A stretch of DNA of 55,148 nucleotides from Bacteroidaceae bacterium (GCA_017649485.1 JAGCGS010000058.1:1-55148); one strand, 5' to 3'. Positions 33,322 to 42,304 are shown, counted from the stretch's first letter. Notes: generated by a model not told the origin, from the sequence alone. Translations and numbers: made by a program.

Positions 33322-35751
33322 TTAGATGTCCTCCTGGGCACCTCTCCACCAGTTGCCTAACTTGAGGTCCTTGATGTCGATGCTCTTCTCGCTCTTGCCC
33401 TTCAGGTGTTCGCTAAAGTAATCCACCATTTTCCAGTAGAAGTATTCGTTGAAGCCTTCGTACTGGTGACGTTTCTCAGGCAGGATGAGCATATCGAAAC
33501 GCTTGCCAGCCTTGATGAGGGCATTGACCATGCGGATGGTGCCAGCAGGATGCACATTGTCGTCGATGTCGCCCGTCATAAGCAACAGATGACCTTTCAG
33601 GCGACTTGCCAGTTCCTGGTTGGCAGGGATATGGATATCGAAGTGCACCTTGCCGTTCTCGTCGATACGCTCAGTCACACCATGATATTTCTCACTCCAG
33701 CTGCGGTTATACACATTGTTGTCGTGGTTGCCGCTGCATGACACTGCCACCTTGAAGAAGTCGGGATAGGTCAGGATAGCTGCCGTACTCATGAAGCCGC
33801 CACCACTATGGCCTGTGACACCTACCTTGGTGATGTCCATCCACTTGTTCTGTGCACAGAGCTGCTCGATGGCTGCCTTGTGGTCAGCCAACGGATAGTC
33901 GCGCAGGTTCTGATAGCCGAAGTCGTGGTACCACTTCGAGCGACTGGGGTGACCTCCTCGCTGTCCCACACTGATGACGATGAAACCTGCCTGTGCCAGG
34001 CGGTCGGTACGAGGTGACACGCGGTTGTAACGCCAATACGGGCCTTCGGTTTGCGGTCCTGGATAAACATAATCCACCACAGGATAAACCATTGTGCTGT
34101 CGAAGTCGAAAGGCTTGTACATCACGCCATACAGGTCGGTAACGCCATCGGCTGCCTTTACCTTGAAAAGCTCAGGGAACTTATAACCAGCTGCAAAGAG
34201 CTGGCTGAAATCAGCCTCCTCCAAAGTCATAATCTTACGGCCCATATTGTCGAGCAGGTCGATGGCTGGCTTGGTATCCACACGAGAGTAGTTGTCAACG
34301 ATATAGGCATGCTGCTCGTCCATGAATGAGGTATGGAAATAGTTGCCCGGGGTGAGCAGCTGCAAGCCTGTGCCGTCGAAGTTCACCTTATACAAATGTT
34401 CGTAATATGGAGTGGAATCGCCTGGCTCCCTGCCATTGGCACTGAAGTAAATCACTTTCTTAGCCTCATCCACGCCCTTGATTTCCTCCACATGCCAAGC
34501 ACCCTTGGTGATGCGGTTGATAAGCTTGCCCGACTTGTCGTAGAGATAGAGGTGACCCCATCCGTCGCGCTCACTCCACCAGATAAAGCGGTTACCCTTG
34601 TCGATGGAGATAAGGTTGCGGGTGTCGAGGTAAGACTGTGGCATACGCTCTTCGAGGATTGGCACGAGGGCATCCTGTCCGAAAGTATAGGTACAGATAT
34701 CCACCTTCTTAAAGTCACGGCTCATACGCAGGACGTAGGTCCATTCAGGGTGATTCTCCCAAGTACGCACCTCATCGGGGTCGAAGCTGTAGGCACTACC
34801 CTGCTTGCCTGTAACCACTCGCACAGACGGTTCTACCCAGTCGCCGATATTAATCTCTTTCTGAGAGCGGTTGGCGATGTCGAACACATACATGTGAGGC
34901 ACTGCACCCTCTTCGCCCGGCATCTGGTATTTATAAGTCTCCAGTGTGGGGCGAGGCTCTGACATGACGTTGATAACCCAGAGGTTCTTAATCTTACGCT
35001 GGTCACTGATGGTGCTGATGAAATACTTGGAATCAGGACTCCAGTAGCCATTTGCCATCTGGCGGCGTGAAGTATCTACCTTGGGGTCGCTACCGTCGCT
35101 CACCGTCTTGCGTTCCATGGTAAAGCCAAAGTCCTTTATACCATTTTTAGAAAGTTGAATCTCGGTAATTGTGCTGTCCTTGGGGTTCTTCTGGATTCGC
35201 TCATAGTCGGCATTGCTCATCATAAAGAGGTTATACTCCTTGGCATACACCACCCACTGCTTGTCTGGACTCACATTGCCAAACTTCATGGCAGGGCGTT
35301 CTCTCTTCTCCTTGCCCAGGTTGGTGAGTTTCTGTTGCGCATACTGGTATTCATATTTCACACTATCGACGGTAAACTCGAAAGTAACATTGTCGTCTTT
35401 CAGTTTCATGCCCTGCACGGGAAGTTGCTGAGCAGTATATTTCTGCTCACTCTGCTCTGAGATCTGTGCTGCCAAATCTTCGGCACTGAACAGCACGCGT
35501 TTGGTTCGGGTGGCAGGATCTACCACATACCAGTTCTCACCTTCGCTGGTCTTGAAGTTGTACCAGAAACGCGTAGAGCCTTTGAAATAATTGGGATGAA
35601 TACTGAGCGAGAAGGTTTTCTGCTCATTCTTGTCGGGAGTCCACGCGCGGGCTGCATCGTACTCCGGCAAGGTTTCGTCTTGTGCCATGAGGCACAGAGG
35701 GAAGGTTGCCAGCAAAGCAACCACCAGTAAACAGCTTTTGTAAATTTTCAT
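33322..35751 (-). CDS. S9 family peptidase (dipeptidyl-peptidase IV type), exported
   Basis: It removes dipeptides or cleaves after Pro in peptides outside the cytoplasm. I start it at ATG 35751 (809 residues), where the signal peptide MKIYKSCLLVVALLATFPLCLMA begins; an open frame continues upstream but overlaps the promoter. The N-terminal half is the DPP-IV beta-propeller region; the C-terminal alpha/beta-hydrolase has GHSGG with Ser649, Asp730 in DIDDNVHP and His762 in EKRHQYE. The gene is divergent from miaA with 75 bp between starts. It likely serves amino-acid scavenging from peptides. Confidence 0.92.
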   Translation of the reverse strand: MKIYKSCLLVVALLATFPLCLMAQDETLPEYDAARAWTPDKNEQKTFSLSIHPNYFKGSTRFWYNFKTSEGENWYVVDPATRTKRVLFSAEDLAAQISEQSEQKYTAQQLPVQGMKLKDDNVTFEFTVDSVKYEYQYAQQKLTNLGKEKRERPAMKFGNVSPDKQWVVYAKEYNLFMMSNADYERIQKNPKDSTITEIQLSKNGIKDFGFTMERKTVSDGSDPKVDTSRRQMANGYWSPDSKYFISTISDQRKIKNLWVINVMSEPRPTLETYKYQMPGEEGAVPHMYVFDIANRSQKEINIGDWVEPSVRVVTGKQGSAYSFDPDEVRTWENHPEWTYVLRMSRDFKKVDICTYTFGQDALVPILEERMPQSYLDTRNLISIDKGNRFIWWSERDGWGHLYLYDKSGKLINRITKGAWHVEEIKGVDEAKKVIYFSANGREPGDSTPYYEHLYKVNFDGTGLQLLTPGNYFHTSFMDEQHAYIVDNYSRVDTKPAIDLLDNMGRKIMTLEEADFSQLFAAGYKFPELFKVKAADGVTDLYGVMYKPFDFDSTMVYPVVDYVYPGPQTEGPYWRYNRVSPRTDRLAQAGFIVISVGQRGGHPSRSKWYHDFGYQNLRDYPLADHKAAIEQLCAQNKWMDITKVGVTGHSGGGFMSTAAILTYPDFFKVAVSCSGNHDNNVYNRSWSEKYHGVTERIDENGKVHFDIHIPANQELASRLKGHLLLMTGDIDDNVHPAGTIRMVNALIKAGKRFDMLILPEKRHQYEGFNEYFYWKMVDYFSEHLKGKSEKSIDIKDLKLGNWWRGAQEDI

Positions 35752-35786
35752 TGTAAAAAATGGTATTTGTTTAAATATTAATGGTG

Positions 35787-35794
35787 CAAATATA
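35787..35794 (-). promoter_or_regulatory. -7 box for the S9 peptidase
   Basis: TATATTTG on the minus strand, 35 bp before ATG 35751. Confidence 0.6.
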
Positions 35795-35814
35795 AGGATA
35801 AAGGAGATAATTCG

Positions 35815-35822
35815 TATCTTTG
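35815..35822 (+). promoter_or_regulatory. -7 box almost touching the miaA start codon
   Basis: TATCTTTG ends 4 bp before ATG 35827. With the usual start of transcription 5-7 bp past the box, the mRNA would begin at or beside the AUG. Confidence 0.55.
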
Positions 35823-35826
35823 CACG

Positions 35827-36738
35827 ATGAAAAATTACGACTTGATAGCAATATTGGGCCCTACAGCAACGGGAAAGACCGCTTTGGCTGCTCATTTGGC
35901 TGACAGGTTGGGCACTGAGGTTATCTCTGCCGACTCTCGCCAGGTGTATCGACGCATGGACTTAGGTACTGGCAAAGACTTGGTGGACTATGAGGTGGAC
36001 GGGCGGCATATCCCCTATCACCTGATAGACATTGCCGAGCCTGGTACCAAGTATAATGTCTTTCAGTATCAGCAGGATTTTCTGAAGGTGTATGAGGATA
36101 TCACGAGTCGGGGCATGTTGCCGATAGTATGCGGAGGGTCAGGATTGTATATCGAGTCAGTGTTGCGAGGCTACAGGATGGCAGATGTGCCGGAGAACAA
36201 AGAACTGCGTCAGAGGTTGGAGGGGAAGTCGTTAGAAGAGCTGACTGAGATACTCAAATCTTATAAGACCCTGCACAACAACACCGACACAGATACTGCC
36301 AAACGTGCCATACGAGCCATAGAGATAGCGGAGTTCGGACAAAGGGAAGAGACCTCCTTCCCCGAGTTTCATTCGTTGGTGATTGGTGTGAGCATAGACC
36401 GAGAGCTGCGTAGGGAGAAGATTACGAGGCGTTTGAAGCAGCGATTGGAAGAGGGTATGGTGGATGAGGTAAGGAATCTGTTGGCAGAGGGTATCCCAGC
36501 TGAGAATTTGATATATTACGGTTTGGAGTATAAGTATCTCACGATGTATGCCACAGGGCAACTGAGTTATGATGAGATGTTCAGTCAGCTGGAGATTGCC
36601 ATTCATCAGTTTGCGAAGAGACAAATGACGTGGTTCAGAGGGATGGAACGCAGAGGGGTGAATATCCATTGGATTGAGGCAACCCTGCCGATGGAAACAA
36701 AAGTAGAACAAATCATTTCATTAATGAATCATGAATAA
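35827..36738 (+). CDS. miaA: tRNA dimethylallyltransferase
   Basis: MiaA adds the dimethylallyl group to A37 of tRNAs that read U-starting codons. The 303-residue protein has the P-loop GPTATGKT (10-17), ISADSRQVYRRMDLGTGK and GGSGLYIES, and RQMTWFRG near the end. Length is normal. Its stop (36736-36738) overlaps an ATG at 36731 that opens the kdsA frame. First gene of the miaA-kdsA-M16 unit. The promoter leaves almost no 5' leader. Confidence 0.95.
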   Translation: MKNYDLIAILGPTATGKTALAAHLADRLGTEVISADSRQVYRRMDLGTGKDLVDYEVDGRHIPYHLIDIAEPGTKYNVFQYQQDFLKVYEDITSRGMLPIVCGGSGLYIESVLRGYRMADVPENKELRQRLEGKSLEELTEILKSYKTLHNNTDTDTAKRAIRAIEIAEFGQREETSFPEFHSLVIGVSIDRELRREKITRRLKQRLEEGMVDEVRNLLAEGIPAENLIYYGLEYKYLTMYATGQLSYDEMFSQLEIAIHQFAKRQMTWFRGMERRGVNIHWIEATLPMETKVEQIISLMNHE

Positions 36739-36747
36739 TAATCTAAA

Positions 36748-36775
36748 TTCAATGGTCAATGATCAACCGTCACAT
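36748..36775 (+). repeat. Period-7 array, about four GTCAATG-type units
   Basis: TTCAATG, GTCAATG, ATCAACC, GTCACAT lead directly into the 87-bp repeat. Confidence 0.8.
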
Positions 36776-36856
36776 TTTGGAGCAGCGAGAGCAGAAACGA
36801 TGCTTGCATCGGTTATGCCGAGTCGCGACAAAATAGGAGCGAAGCTCAATGGTCAA
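36770..36856 (+). repeat. 87-bp dispersed repeat, copy A
   Basis: It is the exact reverse complement of copy B (40533-40619). It contains the palindrome CGATGCTTGCATCG and is bracketed by period-7 arrays. It is open in the kdsA frame (FGAARAETMLASVMPSRDK). Confidence 0.9.
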
Positions 36857-36921
36857 CCGTCAATCGTCAATCGTCAATGGTCAACGGTTAATGGTCAATC
36901 GTCAATGGTCAATGGTCAATG
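36846..36921 (+). repeat. Period-7 array, about eleven GTCAATN units
   Basis: Units GTCAATC, GTCAATG, GTCAACG and GTTAATG run without phase loss into the kdsA coding region and contain its likely start codon. Confidence 0.9.
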
Positions 36922-37699
36922 GTCCAACTTCTTCCTGCTGGCTGGCCCTTGTGTGATTGAGGGCGAAGAGATGGCCATGCGGATAGCGGAAAAGATAGTG
37001 GGTATCACAGAGAAGCTGCAGATACCCTATGCTTTCAAGGGTAGCTACCGCAAAGCCAACAGAAGTAGGCTGGACTCATTTACAGGTATCGGCGATGAGA
37101 AGGCTTTAAAGATTTTACGCAAAGTTAAGGAAACATTCAATATTCCTGTGGTGACGGATATCCATACGGAGCAAGAGGCAGCGATGGCTGCAGAGTATGT
37201 GGACATCTTGCAGATTCCCGCCTTTCTTTGCAGGCAGACCACCCTATTGGTAGCAGCTGCGCAGACGGGTAAGACGGTGAACATCAAGAAAGGTCAGTTT
37301 CTCTCACCCCAGGCTATGCAGTTTGCTGCACAAAAGGTAGTGGAGGCAGGTAATCCTAACGTGATGCTGACAGAGCGAGGTACCACTTTCGGCTACCAAG
37401 ATTTGGTGGTGGATTTCAGAGGCATCCCACAGATGCAGGCATTCGGTTTCCCTGTGGTGCTCGACTGCACCCATTCCTTACAGCAACCCAACCAGACGAG
37501 TGGTGTGACAGGTGGTATGCCACAGCTGATCAGTACCATTGCCAAAGCAGGTATCGCCGCAGGAGCTGACGGCCTCTTCATCGAGACACACGAAGACCCC
37601 TCAGTGGCAAAGAGTGATGGCGCCAATATGCTGAAGCTCGACCTGCTGGAAGATTTGCTGACAAGGCTGGTGAGAATTAGAAAAGCAATAACCGATTAA
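36905..37699 (+). CDS. kdsA: 3-deoxy-8-phosphooctulonate (KDO-8-P) synthase
   Basis: KdsA condenses arabinose-5-phosphate and PEP, the entry step to KDO for lipopolysaccharide. The core is intact: NFFLLAGPCVIEGEE, AFKGSYRKANRSR, VTDIHTEQEA, ILQIPAFLCRQT, GTTFGYQDLVVD, DCTHS and FIETHEDP. I chose ATG 36905, giving 264 residues, close to family length; it lies inside the period-7 array, which encodes MVNGQWS. The frame is open to an ATG at 36731 overlapping miaA's stop, which would add 58 repeat-encoded residues. Which start is used is not settled. Three bp separate the stop from the next ATG. Confidence 0.9.
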   Translation: MVNGQWSNFFLLAGPCVIEGEEMAMRIAEKIVGITEKLQIPYAFKGSYRKANRSRLDSFTGIGDEKALKILRKVKETFNIPVVTDIHTEQEAAMAAEYVDILQIPAFLCRQTTLLVAAAQTGKTVNIKKGQFLSPQAMQFAAQKVVEAGNPNVMLTERGTTFGYQDLVVDFRGIPQMQAFGFPVVLDCTHSLQQPNQTSGVTGGMPQLISTIAKAGIAAGADGLFIETHEDPSVAKSDGANMLKLDLLEDLLTRLVRIRKAITD

Positions 37700-37702
37700 A
37701 AT

Positions 37703-40543
37703 ATGAGAAAATTTCTGTTTAGATTCACATTGATATTGATCATGTTCATGGTCAATGGTCAATGGTCAATGGTCAATGGCCAGATGCAATTGCCACCAAT
37801 ACCTATTGACCCGCAAGTTCGCATCGGTCATTTGGATAATGGATTGACTTATTACATCCGTCATAACGAGAAACCAGAGAAGCGCGCGGAATTCTACATC
37901 GCACAGAAGGTGGGCTCCATACAGGAGGAGCCTCGTCAGAGAGGCTTGGCTCACTTCTTAGAACACATGGCGTTCAACGGTACAAAGAATTTCCCTGGCA
38001 ACGAGCAGGGTAAGGGCATCATAGATTGGTGTGAGGCTCATGCCATCAAGTTCGGCTACGACCTGAACGCCTATACCAGTGTGGACGAAACCGTATATAA
38101 CATCAGTAACATTCCTACCGATAATGCGGCAGTGCTGGACTCTTGTCTGCTGATCCTGCATGACTGGAGCAACTATGTGCTGCTGGAGGACGAGGAGATT
38201 GACAAGGAGCGTGGAGTAATCCGTGAGGAATGGCGCAGCCGTAACAGCGGACTCCTGCGCGTTTATACCGATGCGCAAGCGACTATGTATCCTGGGTCTA
38301 AGTATGCCGACTGTATGCCTATCGGCAACATCGACGTGGTGAACAATTTCCCTTATCAGGATTTGCGTGACTACTACAACCTGTGGTATCATCCTGATTT
38401 GCAGGGAGTCATTATTGTGGGCGACATCGATGTGGATGAGATGGAAGGCAAGGTGAAGAAACTCTTCAGCGAGATTCCCAAGGCAACAGGTAAGCCCGAG
38501 CGTGTTTATTATCCTGTTGCCGACAACGATGCACCTATTATATATATAGGCAACGACAAAGAGGTAAGTACCCCCAATGTGCAGATTTACTTCAAGCACG
38601 ATGCTATCACGGCTGAAGAGAAGCAAAGCATGATGTACATGATGCAGTATTATATGCTGGGCATGATAAGCAACATGCTGAACGAGCGCTTCGATGAGAT
38701 GACACAGCAGGCTAACCCTCCTTTCAATGGTGCCAGTGCAGAATATGGCGACTACTTCCTGAGCAAGACAAAGCAGGCTTTCAATGTGACGGTAATGACG
38801 AAGGCCGACGGCATTGAAACGGGCTTGCAGGCAGCGCTGACAGAGATTGAGCGCATGAAACGCTTCGGCTTCACGGCTTCGGAGTATGATCGTGCCCGTG
38901 CCAACTACCTGCAAATGCTGGAGTCGGCTTACAAGGAGCGCAACAATACCCAGAACGCCAGCTTCGTGAACGAATATGTGCAGCATTTCCTCAACAATGA
39001 ACCTATACCAGGTATTGAGAATGAATATAACATCTTCAACCAGATTGCTCCCAATATCCCTGTAGAAGCTATCAATGCCCTTGTGCAACAGCAACTGATT
39101 CCTGACAACAACCGTGTGGTATTCATAGCCGTACCTGATAACGCTGTGGATATATGCCCCAGCAAGGAACAGGTATTGGAGATGCTGAATGGCATGAGTC
39201 AGCTGCAAGTGGAGGCATACGTAGATAATGTGTCTGACGAGCCTTTGGTAAGCGATATACCTCTGGGTGGCAAGATTGTTAAGGAAGAGACAGGTGCCTT
39301 CGGCACAACGAAGCTGACCCTGAACAACGGCGTGCAGGTATATATCAAGCGAACCGACTTCAAGGAGGATGAGATCAGGATGAGGGCAGTGAGTCCTGGC
39401 GGTACCACCCAGTTTGAGGACAAGGATAAATTAGAGATGGAGGTACTGAACGACTTGGGCACCATCGGTGGTCTGGGTAACTTCAGTCAGACCGACCTTA
39501 CCAAGCAATTGGCTGGTAAGAAGGTTTCTGTAAGCGCCTCTGTCACTTCTCAGCGTGAAACCTTGGGTGGCAACAGTTCGCCTAAGGATTTCGAGACCAT
39601 GCTGCAGCTGGTTTACCTGAGATTCCAGGCTCCCCGCATGGATAATGATGCTTTCGATTCTTATAAGACTCGCATGAAAGCACAGTTGGAGAATGCAAAG
39701 GCTAATCCGCTCTCTACCCTGAACGATACACTGAGTGTGATGTTATACGGACACCATCCACGCCTTGTACTGATGCAGCCTGAGATGGTTGACCAAATTA
39801 ATTATCAACGTGGCTTAGAGATGTTTGCAGACCGCTATGCAGATGCCAGCGACTTTACATTCTTCTTCGTGGGTAATATTGACATCGAAGCTACGAAACC
39901 TCTGATTGCCCAGTATCTGGGTGCGCTTCCTAACAAGCAACGGCAAGAGGCTGCCATTGACAGAAAGATGGATGTATTACCTGGCGTGCGTGTAAATGAA
40001 TATGCAAAGGAGTTGCAGACACCGATGGCAACTACGGTGATGATTTATACAGGTAAAACGGCATACAACTTGAAGCATAATGTGGTGATGGACTATCTGA
40101 CACAGGCTCTTGATATCGTGTTTACTGAGGAGGTACGCGAGAAAGAGGGCGGTACTTACGGTGTTAGCTCTTACGGATCGCTGAATAAATATCCGCATGA
40201 GGAGGCAATGTTGCAGATTGTATATCAGACAGATCCAACGAAGAAGGATAAGCTGAATGCGCTGATTGATGAACTGGTGCAGAAGATGGCGGCTGAAGGT
40301 CCTACACCAGAGCAGATGCAGAAGATTCGCGACTATATGCTGAAGAATTATAATGACAACCAGAAGGAAAATTCGTACTGGATTAGCTCGCTGGATGAGT
40401 TCTATTATACGGGTACTGACTTCAATGCTGGTTATATTGACATGGTGAATGGTGTGACGGCAGATGATGTGAAGGCTTTTGCTTCAGATCTTATTAAGCA
40501 GGGGAATAAAGTGACCGTGGTGTTGAGTACCATTGACCATTGA
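37703..40543 (+). CDS. M16 family metallopeptidase (pitrilysin-like), exported
   Basis: The 946-residue zinc peptidase has the inverted motif HFLEH (His84, Glu87, His88) with the third zinc ligand expected in the IDKERGVIREE segment. A second, inactive M16 domain follows (about 520-940, EKEGGTYGVSSYG). The leader is MRKFLFRFTLILIMF, then MVNGQWSMVNGQ, encoded by five period-7 units, so the signal-peptide cleavage region is repeat-derived. The stop codon lies in another period-7 unit within 87-bp copy B. Likely a periplasmic or surface oligopeptide-degrading enzyme. Confidence 0.9.
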   Translation: MRKFLFRFTLILIMFMVNGQWSMVNGQMQLPPIPIDPQVRIGHLDNGLTYYIRHNEKPEKRAEFYIAQKVGSIQEEPRQRGLAHFLEHMAFNGTKNFPGNEQGKGIIDWCEAHAIKFGYDLNAYTSVDETVYNISNIPTDNAAVLDSCLLILHDWSNYVLLEDEEIDKERGVIREEWRSRNSGLLRVYTDAQATMYPGSKYADCMPIGNIDVVNNFPYQDLRDYYNLWYHPDLQGVIIVGDIDVDEMEGKVKKLFSEIPKATGKPERVYYPVADNDAPIIYIGNDKEVSTPNVQIYFKHDAITAEEKQSMMYMMQYYMLGMISNMLNERFDEMTQQANPPFNGASAEYGDYFLSKTKQAFNVTVMTKADGIETGLQAALTEIERMKRFGFTASEYDRARANYLQMLESAYKERNNTQNASFVNEYVQHFLNNEPIPGIENEYNIFNQIAPNIPVEAINALVQQQLIPDNNRVVFIAVPDNAVDICPSKEQVLEMLNGMSQLQVEAYVDNVSDEPLVSDIPLGGKIVKEETGAFGTTKLTLNNGVQVYIKRTDFKEDEIRMRAVSPGGTTQFEDKDKLEMEVLNDLGTIGGLGNFSQTDLTKQLAGKKVSVSASVTSQRETLGGNSSPKDFETMLQLVYLRFQAPRMDNDAFDSYKTRMKAQLENAKANPLSTLNDTLSVMLYGHHPRLVLMQPEMVDQINYQRGLEMFADRYADASDFTFFFVGNIDIEATKPLIAQYLGALPNKQRQEAAIDRKMDVLPGVRVNEYAKELQTPMATTVMIYTGKTAYNLKHNVVMDYLTQALDIVFTEEVREKEGGTYGVSSYGSLNKYPHEEAMLQIVYQTDPTKKDKLNALIDELVQKMAAEGPTPEQMQKIRDYMLKNYNDNQKENSYWISSLDEFYYTGTDFNAGYIDMVNGVTADDVKAFASDLIKQGNKVTVVLSTIDH
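37748..37782 (+). repeat. Period-7 array of five ATGGTCA units inside the M16 leader
   Basis: Five units, the last ATGGCCA, encode a 7-residue periodic peptide at residues 16-27 of the peptidase. Confidence 0.9.
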
Positions 40544-40619
40544 GCTTCGCTCCTATTTTGTCGCGACTCGGCATAACCGATGCAAGCATCGTTTCTGCTC
40601 TCGCTGCTCCAAAATGTGA
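40533..40619 (-). repeat. 87-bp dispersed repeat, copy B (inverted)
   Basis: Exact inverse of copy A. Its first bases form the stop codon of the M16 gene (40541-40543). Confidence 0.9.
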
Positions 40620-40652
40620 ACATTGAACATTGAACATTGACCATTGAAACTT
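40618..40652 (+). repeat. Period-7 array, five GAACATT-type units
   Basis: GAACATT three times, then GACCATT and GAAACTT, ending 9 bp before the DUF5687 start codon. Confidence 0.85.
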
Positions 40653-40660
40653 TAATATTC

Positions 40661-42145
40661 ATGAATTTGTTTCTTGAATTACGGCGACACGACAAGCTGA
40701 GCAGTAAGCGCAGCCCGTTTTATGAGCAGAGCCAGATAACACAGTTCTTTGTCTATCTGGCAGCTGCCTTCTATGTTTGCTACCTCATCTTGTTTGGTGT
40801 GATGTTTGCTTTCATGCTGGATGGAGAGGCAGTGGAGCCTTACCACATTGTCAACAAAGGGTTGTTTATCTTCTTTGCTATCGACTTTTTGATGCGATTT
40901 GGTTTCCAGAAACTCCCTACACAGGAGTTAAAGCCATATATCTTGCTACCCATCAAGCGAAACAGGGTTATCGATGTGCTGCTGGTAAGGTCTGCGCTGA
41001 ACAGCTATAACCTCTTTTGGTTGTTCTTCTTCGTGCCTTTTGCCATATTGACCGTGATGAAGTTCTACGGTCTGTGGGGCGTGATTACCTATTGTTTCGG
41101 CATCTGGCTATTAGCTGTGGCGAATAACTATTGGTATCAACTTTGCAAGATGCTGTTAGGAGAGAAAATCTGGTGGTTTTTATTGCCAGTGCTGTTCTGG
41201 GGTGCCATCATAGGTTTGGCGTTTTTGGATAAGAGTCCCATTTATGAGTTCAACCTGAACTTGGGTGAGGGTATGATAAGGGGCAATGTCCTGACGTTTA
41301 TCGGTCTGCTGGCTCTGATAGCTGTGCTTTTCTTCATCAACCGTTGGCTGATTAGCAGGCTGATGTACAACGAAATGAACAAGGTGGCAGATACACAGGT
41401 GAAGCATGTGAGTGAGTATAAGTTCTTCGACAGATTTGGGGAGATTGGCGAGTATATGCGTTTGGAATTGAAGATGCTGACCCGCAACAAGGTGAGTCGC
41501 CAACAACTGATATCCATCTCTGTATTAGTGATTGTCTTCTCGCTGCTGATAAGCTTCTCCGATGTTTATGAAGGAACATTCCAGGATTTCTTGGTTATCT
41601 ACAATTTTGTGATATTCGGAACAATGTTCCTGAGTATGCTGATGAGCTTTGAGGGTAATTATATTGACGGACTGATGAGTCGCAAAGAGAGTATCTATAC
41701 TTTGTTGAGAGCCAAGTATTACTTATACTCAGTGGCGATGCTTATCCCGCTGCTGTTTATGCTACCAGCTGTATTTACAGGCAAAGTGTCTTTCCTAACC
41801 TGTTTAGCTTGGATGCTGTTTACCAGTGGTGCTGTGTTCTGTTGCTACTTCCAATTGGCAGTGTATAATAACCGTACGATACCGATGAACGAGAAGATGA
41901 CCAACCGCAACTATGCCGGCTCAGGCAAGCAGAACATCATATCGCTGGTGGCTATGGGTGTTCCTGTGCTGATAGGTTTGGCTTTGAAAGGTGCGTTTGG
42001 TGAAACATGGATGGCTATGATTGTGATGCTGACTGGCATCGGTTTCATCGTCACCTCTAACCTATGGATTATGAATGTGTATAGACGATTCATGAAACGT
42101 AGGTATATTAATATGGAAGGATTTAGGGACTCAAGGCAGAAATGA
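40661..42145 (+). CDS. DUF5687 family membrane protein (putative ABC exporter permease)
   Basis: The 494-residue protein starts at ATG 40661; a TTG upstream lies in the repeat. It opens with MNLFLELRRHDKLSSKRSP, then about ten to twelve hydrophobic segments in two halves separated by a charged stretch (about 225-275). DUF5687 proteins commonly pair with an ABC ATPase, and such a gene follows 159 bp later. Substrate unknown. The gap holds repeat copy C and a period-7 array and no separate gene. Confidence 0.85.
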   Translation: MNLFLELRRHDKLSSKRSPFYEQSQITQFFVYLAAAFYVCYLILFGVMFAFMLDGEAVEPYHIVNKGLFIFFAIDFLMRFGFQKLPTQELKPYILLPIKRNRVIDVLLVRSALNSYNLFWLFFFVPFAILTVMKFYGLWGVITYCFGIWLLAVANNYWYQLCKMLLGEKIWWFLLPVLFWGAIIGLAFLDKSPIYEFNLNLGEGMIRGNVLTFIGLLALIAVLFFINRWLISRLMYNEMNKVADTQVKHVSEYKFFDRFGEIGEYMRLELKMLTRNKVSRQQLISISVLVIVFSLLISFSDVYEGTFQDFLVIYNFVIFGTMFLSMLMSFEGNYIDGLMSRKESIYTLLRAKYYLYSVAMLIPLLFMLPAVFTGKVSFLTCLAWMLFTSGAVFCCYFQLAVYNNRTIPMNEKMTNRNYAGSGKQNIISLVAMGVPVLIGLALKGAFGETWMAMIVMLTGIGFIVTSNLWIMNVYRRFMKRRYINMEGFRDSRQK

Positions 42146-42159
42146 TATTCGATTGAAGA

Positions 42160-42236
42160 TTGACTGCGTCCTATTTCGTCGCGACTCGGCATAGCTGATG
42201 CAAGCATCGCTCTGCCCTCGCTGCTCCGAAAAGTGA
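42160..42236 (-). repeat. Dispersed repeat, diverged copy C
   Basis: Same orientation as copy B, roughly 80-85% identical by eye, sharing GTCGCGACTCGGCAT and GATGCAAGCATCG. Period-7 units flank it on both sides (42151-42164 and 42238-42300). Confidence 0.85.
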
Positions 42237-42237
42237 A

Positions 42238-42300
42238 GATTGACCATTGACCATTGACGATTGAACTTGTAACTTGAAACTTGTAACTTGAAACTTGAAA
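42238..42300 (+). repeat. Period-7 array, nine units, changing from NATTGAC to CTTGNAA
   Basis: GATTGAC, CATTGAC twice, GATTGAA, then CTTGTAA/CTTGAAA alternating. The 7-bp phase is kept while the unit sequence changes. It ends 4 bp before the ABC ATPase start. Confidence 0.9.
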
Positions 42301-42304
42301 CATT

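Noticed and set aside
32794-33349. Several open frames of 60-113 residues on both strands
   Set aside because: All translate the ~200-bp repeat or the REP-like palindromes; no initiation context.
36731-36904. Annotating kdsA from 36731 as the firm start
   Set aside because: The added residues are wholly repeat-derived and the core is full length from 36905; kept as a finding instead.
41911-42303. 130-residue minus-strand open frame
   Set aside because: It translates repeat copy C and heptamers, then runs antisense to the DUF5687 gene.
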